Assembly: GCA_014873095.1 (NCBI GenBank)
Contig: CP050848.1
Span: 2,539,850-2,603,849, forward strand
Direction of reading: 5' to 3'
DNA: 64,000 nt
Source of the DNA: Planctomycetales bacterium ZRK34
GTDB taxonomy: Bacteria > Planctomycetota > Phycisphaerae > Phycisphaerales > Zrk34
Of the stretch, positions 28,317 through 35,778 are shown in pieces (positions within the stretch are counted from its first letter, which is position 1; every line of letters begins with the position of its first letter). The position numbers and the translations under genes are program-made. The notes under the pieces were generated by a model. It made no database searches. It had not been told where the DNA came from and worked only from the letters and a program-made list of their open reading frames with translations.

Positions 28317-28946
28317 ATGAGATGCAAGTTGCTTTCAGCGGTTGTGGTGGCCATGATCAGCAGTACGTCCATGGCGGCGGTGATCACCAACGGTGATTTT
28401 GAGTTGTTGGATCTGAACGGTTCGACAAGCCAGTTCAGCACCGGCAATACCACCGGCATACCCGGGTGGACGGTGGTGTCCGGCACGGTCGACCTTGTGG
28501 GCAGCTACTGGCCGGGGGCTTCCGGCGACCAGAGCATCGACCTCAACGGCACCTCCCCCGGCGCCCTGAGCCAGACTTTCGATACGGTCGCCGGTCAGGC
28601 CTACCGCGTGACATTCGCCATGGCCTGCAATGTCTACTCCGCGGTCTACGGCGATTACTCGATGCTCGTGTCCGCTGCCGGCGTGCAGGAGAATTTCACC
28701 TTCACCCGCACGGCCGCCAACACCACGACCAACGTGGGCTGGCTGTACAAGACCTTCGACTTCACCGCGGCCGTGGGCACGACCCAGACGACGCTCACCT
28801 TCGCCAGCCTGACGTCCGGCAACGCCGGCCCGGCGATCGATGATGTGTCCATCGCCGAGATCAACGCCGTCCCCGAGCCCGCCACGTTCGGCGTGTTCGG
28901 ACTCGGCTCGATGACGCTGCTCGCCGCCCGTCGCCGCCGCGCGTGA
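28317..28946 (+). CDS. PEP-CTERM surface protein, paralogue of the preceding gene
   Basis: 209 aa, with AGGAG upstream at a good distance. It shares with the preceding protein the strings ITNGDFELLD, DLNGTSPGALSQTFDTVAGQ and AYRVTFAMAC, and WLYKTFDFTA. It ends with VPEPATFGVFGLGSMTLLAA followed by RRRRA, a complete PEP-CTERM signal (PEP box, hydrophobic helix, Arg cluster). It has its own copy of the promoter-operator, so the two genes are probably controlled together but not made only from one transcript. Role: secreted or matrix protein, function unknown. Confidence 0.88.
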   Translation: MRCKLLSAVVVAMISSTSMAAVITNGDFELLDLNGSTSQFSTGNTTGIPGWTVVSGTVDLVGSYWPGASGDQSIDLNGTSPGALSQTFDTVAGQAYRVTFAMACNVYSAVYGDYSMLVSAAGVQENFTFTRTAANTTTNVGWLYKTFDFTAAVGTTQTTLTFASLTSGNAGPAIDDVSIAEINAVPEPATFGVFGLGSMTLLAARRRRA

Positions 28947-28978
28947 ACTCACCTGATCACTGAAAGCCAACTGGCTTC

Positions 28979-29002
28979 AACCCGCGCCACACGGCGCGGG
29001 TT
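28979..29002 (+). terminator. Terminator after PEP-CTERM pair
   Basis: A 10-bp stem AACCCGCGCC/GGCGCGGGTT (28979-28988 and 28993-29002) with a 4-nt loop lies 33 nt past the stop codon. The following GTCT is a poor T-run. The rest of the gap to 29307 holds no gene; a TATAGT (29169-29174) may be the -10 box of the next gene. Confidence 0.65.
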
Positions 29003-29307
29003 GTCTCGTGCGCAACATGCGCCGCGGGTACGTTTTGCACACACTGCGCCGGCGCGGCGGTTGATTCCGATAGGTCGATTCTTGTTTCGATAAGTCGTCG
29101 GCGGAAGGTCCGTTTTAGCGCCAACAGGGATCTCAGCATGGTGCGGCATGTTTTTTCGGGCGTGCTGTTATAGTCCAAAAACCTGTTAAACAAGGCATTT
29201 GCAACAACTGGATCAGCGGGGCGAATTGTCCGATGAATCCGCTGGTGGATAGTAGTATTTCCGATGTCGCACGCGGCGTCAGTTTGTTTGTGAGGTTGAC
29301 AGGACCG

Positions 29308-29781
29308 ATGGATTGTCATGACGAGAATTTAAACGCCTCTGCCGACGAGTGTCCGCGCCAGTGCGGGCAGTGCAATGTCTGTTGCACTGCCATGCTCGTG
29401 CGCCCGCTGGACAAACCCGCCGGCATGCGCTGCGCCCATCAGACCGACACCGGCTGCGGTAATTACGAAAACCGCCCCTCGGTCTGCCGCACCTGGTACT
29501 GCATGTGGGTCCGCGACGGAGCCGGCATCTTCACCGAAGAACACCGCCCCGATAAGCTCGGCGTCTTCTTCACCGCCACCAACCCCGAATCCGCCGGCGA
29601 TCGCCAGGTCATCCACGTTCATCAGCTTTACCCCGGCGCCGCCGATCGCCGCGAGGCCGTCAACGTCATCCACTTCCTGCGGCAGTTCGTCCCCGTCGAG
29701 ATCATCCCCGCACGCGGCGACATCCGCGAGGCCCCCATCGCCCCCGCCACGCTCACCCACAACGGCAAAGCCGTCGCGTGA
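29308..29781 (+). CDS. YkgJ-family cysteine-cluster protein
   Basis: 157 aa from ATG 29308, with AGGA just upstream; an earlier ATG at 29233 adds 25 residues without support. The Cys cluster ECPRQCGQCNVCCTAM is followed by MRCAHQTDTGCGNYENRPSV and CRTWYCMW, the CxxCxxCC...C...C..Y..RP..CR pattern of YkgJ/UPF0153 proteins, thought to bind zinc or an iron-sulfur cluster. The biological role is unknown; some members have been linked to methylation or flagellin modification. It converges on the isocitrate dehydrogenase gene. Confidence 0.88.
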   Translation: MDCHDENLNASADECPRQCGQCNVCCTAMLVRPLDKPAGMRCAHQTDTGCGNYENRPSVCRTWYCMWVRDGAGIFTEEHRPDKLGVFFTATNPESAGDRQVIHVHQLYPGAADRREAVNVIHFLRQFVPVEIIPARGDIREAPIAPATLTHNGKAVA

Positions 29782-29789
29782 GGCAGGGC

Positions 29790-29899
29790 AGTTCTGGGTT
29801 CTAAGTTCAAAGTTCAAAGTTCAAACCAACAAAAAGACGCGCCCGCAACGGCGCGTCTTTTCTTAGAACTTTAAACTTTAAACTTTGAACTCTGAACTA
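29790..29899. repeat. Heptamer array with nested bidirectional terminator
   Basis: Left: GTTC units at 7-nt steps (GTTCTAAGTTCAAAGTTC at about 29799-29816, continuing to 29826). Right: the inverted series GAACTTTAAACTTTAAAC and GAACTCTGAAC (about 29866-29897). Between them is a 12-bp stem AAAAGACGCGCC/GGCGCGTCTTTT (29832-29843 and 29850-29861) with A- and T-runs suited to termination in both directions. It lies between the convergent stop codons at 29781 and 29900. Confidence 0.8.
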
Positions 29900-30922
29900 T
29901 CAGATCCGCTCGACCACCGCGTCGGCGAATTCCTTCGTGCCGAGGCTGCCGCCGATGTCGGCCGTCTTCTGACCGTCGGACAGTGCCTGATCGTACGCCG
30001 TTTTGATCTTCACCGCCGAGGCCTTGGCTGCTTCGTCGCCGCGCTCTTCAGCCAGGTGGTTGAGCATCATCACCGCGCTCATCAGCAGCGCCAGCGGATT
30101 GGCCTTGTTCTGCCCGGCGATGTCCGGCGCCGAGCCGTGCACCGCCTCGAAGACCGCCATCTTGTCGCCGATGTTCGCGCCCGGCACCACGCCGAGCCCG
30201 CCGACGAGCCCCGCGCAGAGGTCGCTGACCACATCGCCGTACAGGTTCTCCATCACCAGCACTTCGAAGCGTGATGGATCCTGCACCAGCCGCATGCACG
30301 CCGCGTCGATGATCAGCTCTTCGAAGGCGACGTCCGGGTAGCGCTCGCTGACGCGCTCAGCCGCCCGCATGAACATCCCGTCGGTCAGCTTCATGATGTT
30401 GGCCTTGTGGAAGACCGTCACCTTCCGCCGCCCGCGCCGCGAAGCGTAGTCCATCGCCCACCGCGCGATGCGTGTGCAGGCCTTCTCCGTAGCGACCTTC
30501 AGCGACGCCACCACCCCGTCGGTGATCACGTTTTCGATGCCGCTGTACAGCCCTTCGGTGTTCTCGCGGACGACGACGAGGTCGACATTCTCAAACCGGG
30601 TCTTCACGCCCGGCAGGCTCCGCACCGGCCGGACCGCCGCGTACAGGTCCAGCGCCTGGCGAAGCTGCACGTTGACGGATTTGAACCCCTTGCCGACCGG
30701 CGTGGTGCACGGGCCCTTCAGCGCGATGCCATGGGCGCGGATCGCCCCCAGCGTCGACTCCGGCAGCACCTCGGCGCCGTCTTCCAGCGCCGCCAGCCCC
30801 GCATGGTGCTCGACCCACTCGATGGGCGCCCCGGCCGCCTCCAGCACGCGCCGCGTCGCCGAGGCCACTTCCGGTCCAATCCCGTCACCGGGAATCAATA
30901 CGACAGTGTGTTTGCTGCTCAT
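29900..30922 (-). CDS. NAD-dependent isocitrate dehydrogenase-type enzyme
   Basis: 340 aa from ATG 30922; a TTG three codons earlier (30931) is possible and neither has a clear ribosome site. It has VLIPGDGIGPEVA at the start, GPCTTPVGKGFKSVNVQLR (the substrate loop with Ser and Asn as in isocitrate dehydrogenases), VVRENTEGLYSGIE, the catalytic Lys in VFHKANIMKLTDG and YGDVVSDLCAGL for the metal Asp. 3-Isopropylmalate dehydrogenases have a different loop here, so isocitrate is favoured, as is NAD because of the small mitochondrial-IDH-like form. It oxidises isocitrate to 2-oxoglutarate in the TCA cycle. Confidence 0.88.
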   Translation of the reverse strand: MSSKHTVVLIPGDGIGPEVASATRRVLEAAGAPIEWVEHHAGLAALEDGAEVLPESTLGAIRAHGIALKGPCTTPVGKGFKSVNVQLRQALDLYAAVRPVRSLPGVKTRFENVDLVVVRENTEGLYSGIENVITDGVVASLKVATEKACTRIARWAMDYASRRGRRKVTVFHKANIMKLTDGMFMRAAERVSERYPDVAFEELIIDAACMRLVQDPSRFEVLVMENLYGDVVSDLCAGLVGGLGVVPGANIGDKMAVFEAVHGSAPDIAGQNKANPLALLMSAVMMLNHLAEERGDEAAKASAVKIKTAYDQALSDGQKTADIGGSLGTKEFADAVVERI

Positions 30923-31008
30923 AGGGGGCAAGTATAGGACGATCCCCGGCCAAGTCGAGCCATTTACGGCCCGTTTCGCGGGTGATCACCACCTCACCGC
31001 TCTGAAAA

Positions 31009-31039
31009 ACCGTGCACGTGCACGTCCAACGTGCACGGT
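31009..31039. repeat. 11-bp inverted repeat in intergenic region
   Basis: ACCGTGCACGT (31009-31019) pairs with ACGTGCACGGT (31029-31039) across 9 nt. A related AAAACCGTGCATGTG occurs at about 32140. It lies upstream of the dehydrogenase gene, 87 nt from its start codon. Confidence 0.5.
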
Positions 31040-31064
31040 CTTGTTTGCTCTCCGCATGAAGCGT

Positions 31065-31098
31065 CCCCCCGTTTAGCCGCGAGCCGCAGGTGAGCGCG
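31065..31098. repeat. 34-nt dispersed repeat, copy 2
   Basis: CCCCCCGTTTAGCCGCGAG continuing to CAGGTGAGCGCG on the plus strand; 31 of 34 positions match the complement of 22684-22717. A shortened relative (CAGGTGAGCGC) is at 52845-52855, in front of an ExbD gene. Confidence 0.75.
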
Positions 31099-31117
31099 CC
31101 GAATACCCCCAGCCCGG

Positions 31118-31936
31118 TTATTCAGCTTTCAGCACACGCCATGACTCGACGATGGACGTGAAGATCGGTTTGTAATGCGAGCAGACATCTTTCGGAGCGG
31201 TCAGGATGAGGTTGTAGGCTCGACCGGCGCTGATCACGAAGTACATATCGCTGATCGTCGTGACTTTCTGTGGATCAGTCCTTTGGATTCGGATGTAGCG
31301 GCACGGCAGACCGTCGACGGTTATCTTGCCTCCGCCGACGACATCCAGATAGAACTCCGAGTCGGCTTCTTGACGCTGCTGGGCGATCAGCGTGTCCAGC
31401 GTCGTAGCCGGTGAGATATTGATTACACGCATAATCAGACTGCCATTGAAGGAGTCCGCCGCCAGGGCGATCAAAACAGTTTGGGGATCGTCGATTTTCT
31501 GCGGCTTCCAGCGGTCGTGCAGGCGAAGCGCGAAAGTGTTCTCGCGATCGACATACCAGCCTTCGCCTTGAGGAATCCATGCCCCGGTATCGACGACCCG
31601 GGCCTGAGCCAACTGTCGGACATAGATGAAGCTTTGCACCGTGGATGCGATCAGCAGGCCGTTGATCGCCAGCCCGATTGCTGCCGGGATCAACAGGCGC
31701 TTGTGCCCATGGCGCAGCCCGGTGGCGCTTGCCCACACTGCACAGCCGAACCCCATCAGAATCATGCCTATGGCGATACAGCCCATAATCAGCACGCCTC
31801 CGGGGTACTCTTCCTGCAGGCGGCGAGTGAATTGCATGATGAAGATTGCCAGCAGCGGCGCCAGCCATGCTACCCGGGCAGCCTGCTGTACTGGTGTTTT
31901 CGGAGGCTTGTGCCCGACAAGTCGTGCCGTTTTCAT
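31118..31936 (-). CDS. Membrane protein with DcrB/PsbP-like C-terminal domain
   Basis: 272 aa from ATG 31936 (GGGAG upstream); the frame runs on upstream without support. Three hydrophobic helices lie in the first 110 residues (WLAPLLAIFIMQF, GGVLIMGCIAIGMILMGFGC, LIPAAIGLAINGLLIASTV). The remaining about 140 residues (GWYVDRENTFALRLHDRWKP to YKPIFTSIVESWRVLK) resemble the DcrB/PsbP/Mog1-like alpha-beta sandwich, which ends in a helix with a conserved F..I..S..V pattern. The sandwich is probably on the outer side of the membrane. Function unknown; it is not part of a clear operon. Confidence 0.65.
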   Translation of the reverse strand: MKTARLVGHKPPKTPVQQAARVAWLAPLLAIFIMQFTRRLQEEYPGGVLIMGCIAIGMILMGFGCAVWASATGLRHGHKRLLIPAAIGLAINGLLIASTVQSFIYVRQLAQARVVDTGAWIPQGEGWYVDRENTFALRLHDRWKPQKIDDPQTVLIALAADSFNGSLIMRVINISPATTLDTLIAQQRQEADSEFYLDVVGGGKITVDGLPCRYIRIQRTDPQKVTTISDMYFVISAGRAYNLILTAPKDVCSHYKPIFTSIVESWRVLKAE

Positions 31937-32057
31937 GTCGACTCCCGGAGGAAAACCAGAGGAAAACCGCGAGTATATCTGATGAACCCGACATGTTGGG
32001 ATAGGAGTTTCACCCGTAAAGTGAAAAGTGGGAGTTGTAAATCGATCGATGATCAAC

Positions 32058-32103
32058 CGCCCCCGGAGGGGGCGGGTATATAGCCGACCCGTTTCGGGTC
32101 GGT
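32058..32103. repeat. Two adjacent hairpins (terminator-like)
   Basis: CCGCCCCC/GGGGGCGG with a GGA loop (about 32059-32077), then CCGACCC/GGGTCGG (about 32083-32103). They lie in the long gap between the start of the gene at 31936 (minus) and the LamG gene at 32475 (plus). No T-run follows either. Confidence 0.5.
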
Positions 32104-32164
32104 GGGGGTGATGGGGCGGGGGATGGTGGGGTTGTCTTTGAAAACCGTGCATGTGGGCGACAAG

Positions 32165-32257
32165 CCGGCCTGGGGGCAGGCCGGCTCGGACTCCCCCCGC
32201 ATGATGTGCGCCGTCTCAATTGCGGTGCGTGTCCGAGCCGGGCTGCCCTCAGGCCGG
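32165..32257. repeat. 27-bp inverted repeat with 39-nt loop
   Basis: Arms 32165-32191 and 32231-32257 match at 25 of 27 positions; for example CCGGCTCGGAC at 32181-32191 pairs with GTCCGAGCCGG at 32231-32241. It is in the 538-nt gene-free interval 31937-32474, which holds no other gene. Confidence 0.75.
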
Positions 32258-32352
32258 TGTATTTCGTTTGCGCTGGCCGCGGGCGGGGGCCCCTAATCCA
32301 AACCCCTAAATCTTGAAAACTGCTGGCAAACAGCAGATATCGGGATATATTA

Positions 32353-32364
32353 GTACAGACGTAC
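32353..32364. promoter_or_regulatory. GTACAGACGTAC operator, copy 3
   Basis: It is preceded by TTA as in copy 1 (TTAGTACAG in both). The promoter boxes here are less clear (TATATT at 32346-32351 is a possible -10). It is 110 nt upstream of the LamG PEP-CTERM gene. Confidence 0.5.
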
Positions 32365-32419
32365 GAATCAGTCCGCGGTCACGGTGACGGCGGGCGGGTT
32401 TGTGTCCCGGCTCCGGGTT

Positions 32420-32455
32420 GAATGGGTTTTAAGTCCTTGTGGAATAAACCCATTC
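32420..32455 (+). promoter_or_regulatory. Leader hairpin of LamG PEP-CTERM gene
   Basis: A 10-bp stem GAATGGGTTT/AAACCCATTC (32420-32429 and 32446-32455) in the presumed leader ends about 7 nt before the AAAGGAG ribosome site. It could affect translation or mRNA stability. Confidence 0.4.
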
Positions 32456-32474
32456 GGGGCAAAGGAGAACTGCG

Positions 32475-33260
32475 ATGCTTTCGAAGAAAACGCTTGTTGT
32501 ATGTGTGATCTGTCTGCTGGCGTTGCTGGCCTGGTCCAAGGCGCGGGCGGGGTTGATTGCGGAGTATCACTTTGATGAGGGCAGCGGGACGACGGCGGCG
32601 GACAGTGCCGGGTCGGCGGATGCGACGCTGGTGGGGGCGACGTGGACGACGGACCGCTTCGGCAACGTGGGGCAGGCGGTGCAGACCGGGTACAACGCCT
32701 GGGTCAATCCGCCGAACACGCTCAAGGCTGAGCAGATGACGCTGGCGGGGTGGATTTACATCGACAGCTACAACTCAACGCCCTGCCCGATCTTCTCGGC
32801 GGAGCGCGGGCTGGGTACCTCCGGCTTCGCCTATCGCCTGCAGGTCGACGGAACGGGTCACCTGGTCATGGAAGCTGTCGGGCCGACGACCACCAGCCCG
32901 GCGCACACGGCCACGTCCAATCAGACGCTGGCGCTGGGGCAGTGGTACCACGTGGCGGGGACGTACGACGGGTACAAGAGCAAGGTGTACATCGATGGTG
33001 TGTTTGACGGCGAGAGTGTGACCTTTGCGTCCTACAACGCGATCAGCACCAGCTCGATCATTCCGGTGGGCATCGGCCATCTGGAAAACTGGAGCGTGCA
33101 GTGGTTTTACGGGCGGCTGGATGAATTGCAGGTGTATGACCAGGCGATGGCGGCGGACGCGGTCGCTTTGATGGTCAGTGGGACGAGCGTGCCGGAGCCG
33201 ACGAGTCTGTCGCTGCTCGGGGCGGCGGGGATGATGATCCTGCGTCGGCGCCGGCGTTGA
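32475..33260 (+). CDS. LamG-like (concanavalin-fold) PEP-CTERM protein
   Basis: 261 aa with a strong AAAGGAG site. After the signal peptide (ending KARAG) comes LIAEYHFDEGSGTTAADSAG, then GATWTTDRFGNVGQAVQ, QMTLAGWIYIDSYN, ALGQWYHVAGTYDGYKSKVY, FYGRLDELQVYDQAM: the classical LamG/concanavalin-A-like jelly roll. The C-terminal sorting signal is VPEPTSLSLLGAAGMMILRR. LamG modules bind carbohydrates or proteins, so it is likely a surface adhesin or matrix protein sorted by exosortase. It shares the GTAC-N4-GTAC operator with the two PEP-CTERM genes at 27582 and 28317. Confidence 0.9.
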   Translation: MLSKKTLVVCVICLLALLAWSKARAGLIAEYHFDEGSGTTAADSAGSADATLVGATWTTDRFGNVGQAVQTGYNAWVNPPNTLKAEQMTLAGWIYIDSYNSTPCPIFSAERGLGTSGFAYRLQVDGTGHLVMEAVGPTTTSPAHTATSNQTLALGQWYHVAGTYDGYKSKVYIDGVFDGESVTFASYNAISTSSIIPVGIGHLENWSVQWFYGRLDELQVYDQAMAADAVALMVSGTSVPEPTSLSLLGAAGMMILRRRRR

Positions 33261-33719
33261 GCAGGGGGCACGTTGGTGCGCACCGGCGTGTCGCCGGGGT
33301 TTGTGAAAGTCAAAATTCGTGGTGTTTGACGACGACACGCTGGTGCGCGCGACGGGGGGCACGGGGGTGAAAACACGGGGGCGCGCACGAAGGTGACGCC
33401 ACGTGCCACGCAGGTGCGCGCCGAACGGCAAAAAACGGGCGAAAAGTGCTTTAAACAGGGTGATTTTTACCGCGCCGGTGCGCACCGGCGCGACGAGGCG
33501 ACAGGGTTGTGCGCATCGGCGCGGTCAGACCGGCGGTGACGGGGGAAAATCGGGGGGTGGGGCGCATGATTCGGGTATGTGCGCAAATGGGGTTTTTTGT
33601 TTGTGCGTGCGCATGGGGGGTGCCAGACGCTTCGCCCGCGGGGGGCTCAGCGTCGGCGTGGGGGGCGAGTCATGTGGGTGGTGGTCAGGCGGGGGTGAGG
33701 GTGGTATCCTTTCGGGTCT
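33261..33719. other. 459-nt gene-free interval with GGTGCGC repeats and a 22-nt palindrome
   Basis: Variants of GGTGCGCRCCGGCG recur at about 33273, 33341, 33411, 33476 and 33508. The clearest site is a perfect 22-nt palindrome at 33471-33492 (core CCGGTGCGCACCGG). A weak open frame on the plus strand overlaps the pheS start and is not believed. The pheS promoter must lie at the right end, but no box stands out. Confidence 0.55.
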
Positions 33720-34718
33720 ATGCTCGACCGGCTCGAACAACTCGAACAGCAGGCGACCGCGGAACTCAAGGCGGTCGGCGATGCTGATGCGCTGGAGCAA
33801 TTCCGCATCCGCTACCTCGGGGCCAAGGGGCAACTCAAGGCGGCGATGAGCTGGCTGAAGGATGCTTCCAAAGAGGACAAGCCCAAGCTCGGGCAGGGCC
33901 TCAACGCTTTGAAGAAGAAGCTGGAAGCGGCGTTCGAGGCCAGGCAATCCGAGTTGGGCTCATCCGCCGGAGCAAAAGCTTCCGGGCGTGGGCCGATGCT
34001 GGATGTCACCGAACCGGGGCTGGCCCCGACGATGGGGCGGGCGCACGTGATCGAACAGGTGATGGCCCAGTTGATCGAGGTGTTTGCGAGGATGGGGTTT
34101 GACGTGGCTGAGGGGCCTGAGCTGGAGGATGAGCGGCACAACTTCGTGGCGCTGAACATCCCGATGCAGCACCCGGCCCGCGATCCGCTGGATAATTTTT
34201 ACGTCGACGATTCACACCTGCTTCGCACGCAGACGAGCACGATTCAGATCCGCGTGATGGAACACACCCAGCCGCCGATCCGCATCGTCGCCCCGGGGCG
34301 GGTGTATCGGCCGGATACACACGACGCGACGCACTCGTCGATGTTTCACCAGATCGAAGGGCTGTATGTCGATCGCAAGGTGAGCATGGTCGATTTGAAG
34401 ACGACGCTGATCAACTTCGCCCACGCCTTTTTCGGCGAGGAGGCGGAGGTTCGCCTGCGGCCGAGCTATTTCCCGTTCACCGAGCCCTCGGCTGAGCTGG
34501 ACATCAAGATGCAGGTCAAGGACACCTGGGATTGGGTCGAACTCGGGGGCTGCGGGATGGTCGATCCGGCGGTTTTCGAGGCTGTGGGGTACGATCCGGA
34601 CGAGTGGACGGGCTTCGCTTTCGGGCTGGGCGTGGAGCGGATCGCGATGCGGCGTTACGGCATCAGCGATATCCGCTGGCTTTACGAGAATGATGTGCGC
34701 TTCCTCAAGCAATTTTAA
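33720..34718 (+). CDS. pheS: Phenylalanyl-tRNA synthetase alpha subunit
   Basis: 332 aa. The coiled-coil tRNA-binding N-terminus (about 1-85, ending FEARQSELG) precedes the class II catalytic core: motif 1 region HVIEQVMAQLIEVFARMGFD, motif 2 QPPIRIVAPGRVYRPDTHDA followed by THSSMFHQIEGLYVD, and motif 3 GFAFGLGVERIAMRRYGIS. It forms an alpha2-beta2 enzyme with PheT and attaches Phe to tRNA-Phe. pheT does not follow; the next gene is a CTERM surface protein, so the operon is split in this organism. Confidence 0.97.
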   Translation: MLDRLEQLEQQATAELKAVGDADALEQFRIRYLGAKGQLKAAMSWLKDASKEDKPKLGQGLNALKKKLEAAFEARQSELGSSAGAKASGRGPMLDVTEPGLAPTMGRAHVIEQVMAQLIEVFARMGFDVAEGPELEDERHNFVALNIPMQHPARDPLDNFYVDDSHLLRTQTSTIQIRVMEHTQPPIRIVAPGRVYRPDTHDATHSSMFHQIEGLYVDRKVSMVDLKTTLINFAHAFFGEEAEVRLRPSYFPFTEPSAELDIKMQVKDTWDWVELGGCGMVDPAVFEAVGYDPDEWTGFAFGLGVERIAMRRYGISDIRWLYENDVRFLKQF

Positions 34719-34838
34719 CACAGCACAAAATCATGAAAAATTTGCGACCCGTGCGGGGTGTGATGTATACTGGTATGCCCCTCGTGCTGTGAGGGCGGAG
34801 AATTCCGGTCAATTTTTCATTTTAACGGGAGATTGCTG

Positions 34839-35504
34839 ATGTTTGAGCGGAGATTGTTTTCGGGTATGGCTATCGCTATTGCCGTGTTGGGGCTGATTTT
34901 GGGGTTGGGCCAAGGCCGCGCGATGGCGGCGCCGTTTGATTTCACGGGCGTCCCGCTGAGCGGGAGCAACCCTTACACCTACAACGACGCGGTGCTGGGG
35001 GCGGTGACGCTGACGTATTCCGGCAGCTACAACAACACGATTGACGGGCTGACGACCAAATGGGCCGGCACGACGACGCTCGGCCTCGGTGAAATCAGCG
35101 GCATGGGGGTTCTGACCGCGACGTGGACCAACGCTGTCAGCTCGCTGGATGTGCGGTATTACGACCTGGACCTCGGCGAACGGGTGACGTTCAACGTGCC
35201 CATGGGCGTGGCGGTCAGCCTGCTGGCGGACAATCCCCTGGACGGCTCAGACTTCCTCGACGGCAACACGCTCAAGGCCAGCGCCGGCAGTATCGACAAC
35301 GGCAATGCGAGCAACTACGCCACGCTGCAGCTGTCGGGTTCGCCGTTCACGACCTTTGAAGCGTCATTTTATCGCCCCTCGGGCACGGGCGGATCGAGCC
35401 TGAGCTTCGGCGACCCGCTGACGACTTCCGCGCCAACACCCGCGGCGCTGCCGGCCGGTCTGGCCTTGATGGGGGTGTGCGGGCTGGCCCGTCGCCGTCG
35501 TTGA
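34839..35504 (+). CDS. Exported protein with PEP-CTERM-variant sorting tail
   Basis: 221 aa from ATG 34839 (GGGAG upstream). The signal peptide ends GQGRAMAAP. The body is Thr/Gly/Asn-rich beta sequence (GAVTLTYSGSYNNTIDGLTT, SSLDVRYYDLDLGERVTFNV), without a named domain that I recognise. The C-terminus APTPAALPAGLALMGVCGLA then RRRR keeps the hydrophobic helix and Arg cluster of CTERM signals, but PEP is replaced by a Pro-Thr-Pro-Ala stretch. It may use a different exosortase or be a variant substrate. A strong terminator follows. Confidence 0.75.
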   Translation: MFERRLFSGMAIAIAVLGLILGLGQGRAMAAPFDFTGVPLSGSNPYTYNDAVLGAVTLTYSGSYNNTIDGLTTKWAGTTTLGLGEISGMGVLTATWTNAVSSLDVRYYDLDLGERVTFNVPMGVAVSLLADNPLDGSDFLDGNTLKASAGSIDNGNASNYATLQLSGSPFTTFEASFYRPSGTGGSSLSFGDPLTTSAPTPAALPAGLALMGVCGLARRRR

Positions 35505-35533
35505 ACGTCTGCCCAAACACACGACCTATCCAG

Positions 35534-35563
35534 AATCGGCCGACGCTCATCCGTCGGCCGATT
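35534..35563 (+). terminator. Rho-independent terminator
   Basis: A 12-bp stem AATCGGCCGACG/CGTCGGCCGATT (35534-35545 and 35552-35563) with a 6-nt loop CTCATC, followed by TTCATT. It lies 29 nt past the stop codon. Confidence 0.8.
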
Positions 35564-35778
35564 TTCATTGGGTGAACCCGCTCGCCGGGGCGCGGTGCTT
35601 GCGACCGTGACTCAGCAAGATTGTAATAGGTTGTCGATTTGCCGAGCGGGTGCGAACTTCCCTATCCTTGACGACGTAATGCACCTATTATGTCCGGCTT
35701 CGGGGCGGTTGTTTTGTCGGCAGTGATTGGTACAGGGCTCGCTGAGAGGCTTTCAACTCGTGGCAGGAACAGACTGTT

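Noticed and set aside
32319..32340. Sigma-54 promoter (TGGCA-like) before the LamG gene
   Set aside because: TGGCAAA is present but the -12 TTGCW element is missing at the required spacing.
33403..33849. A 148-codon frame on the plus strand before and into pheS
   Set aside because: It runs through GGTGCGC repeats, has Arg/Gly/Ser-only composition, and overlaps the well-supported start of pheS in another frame.
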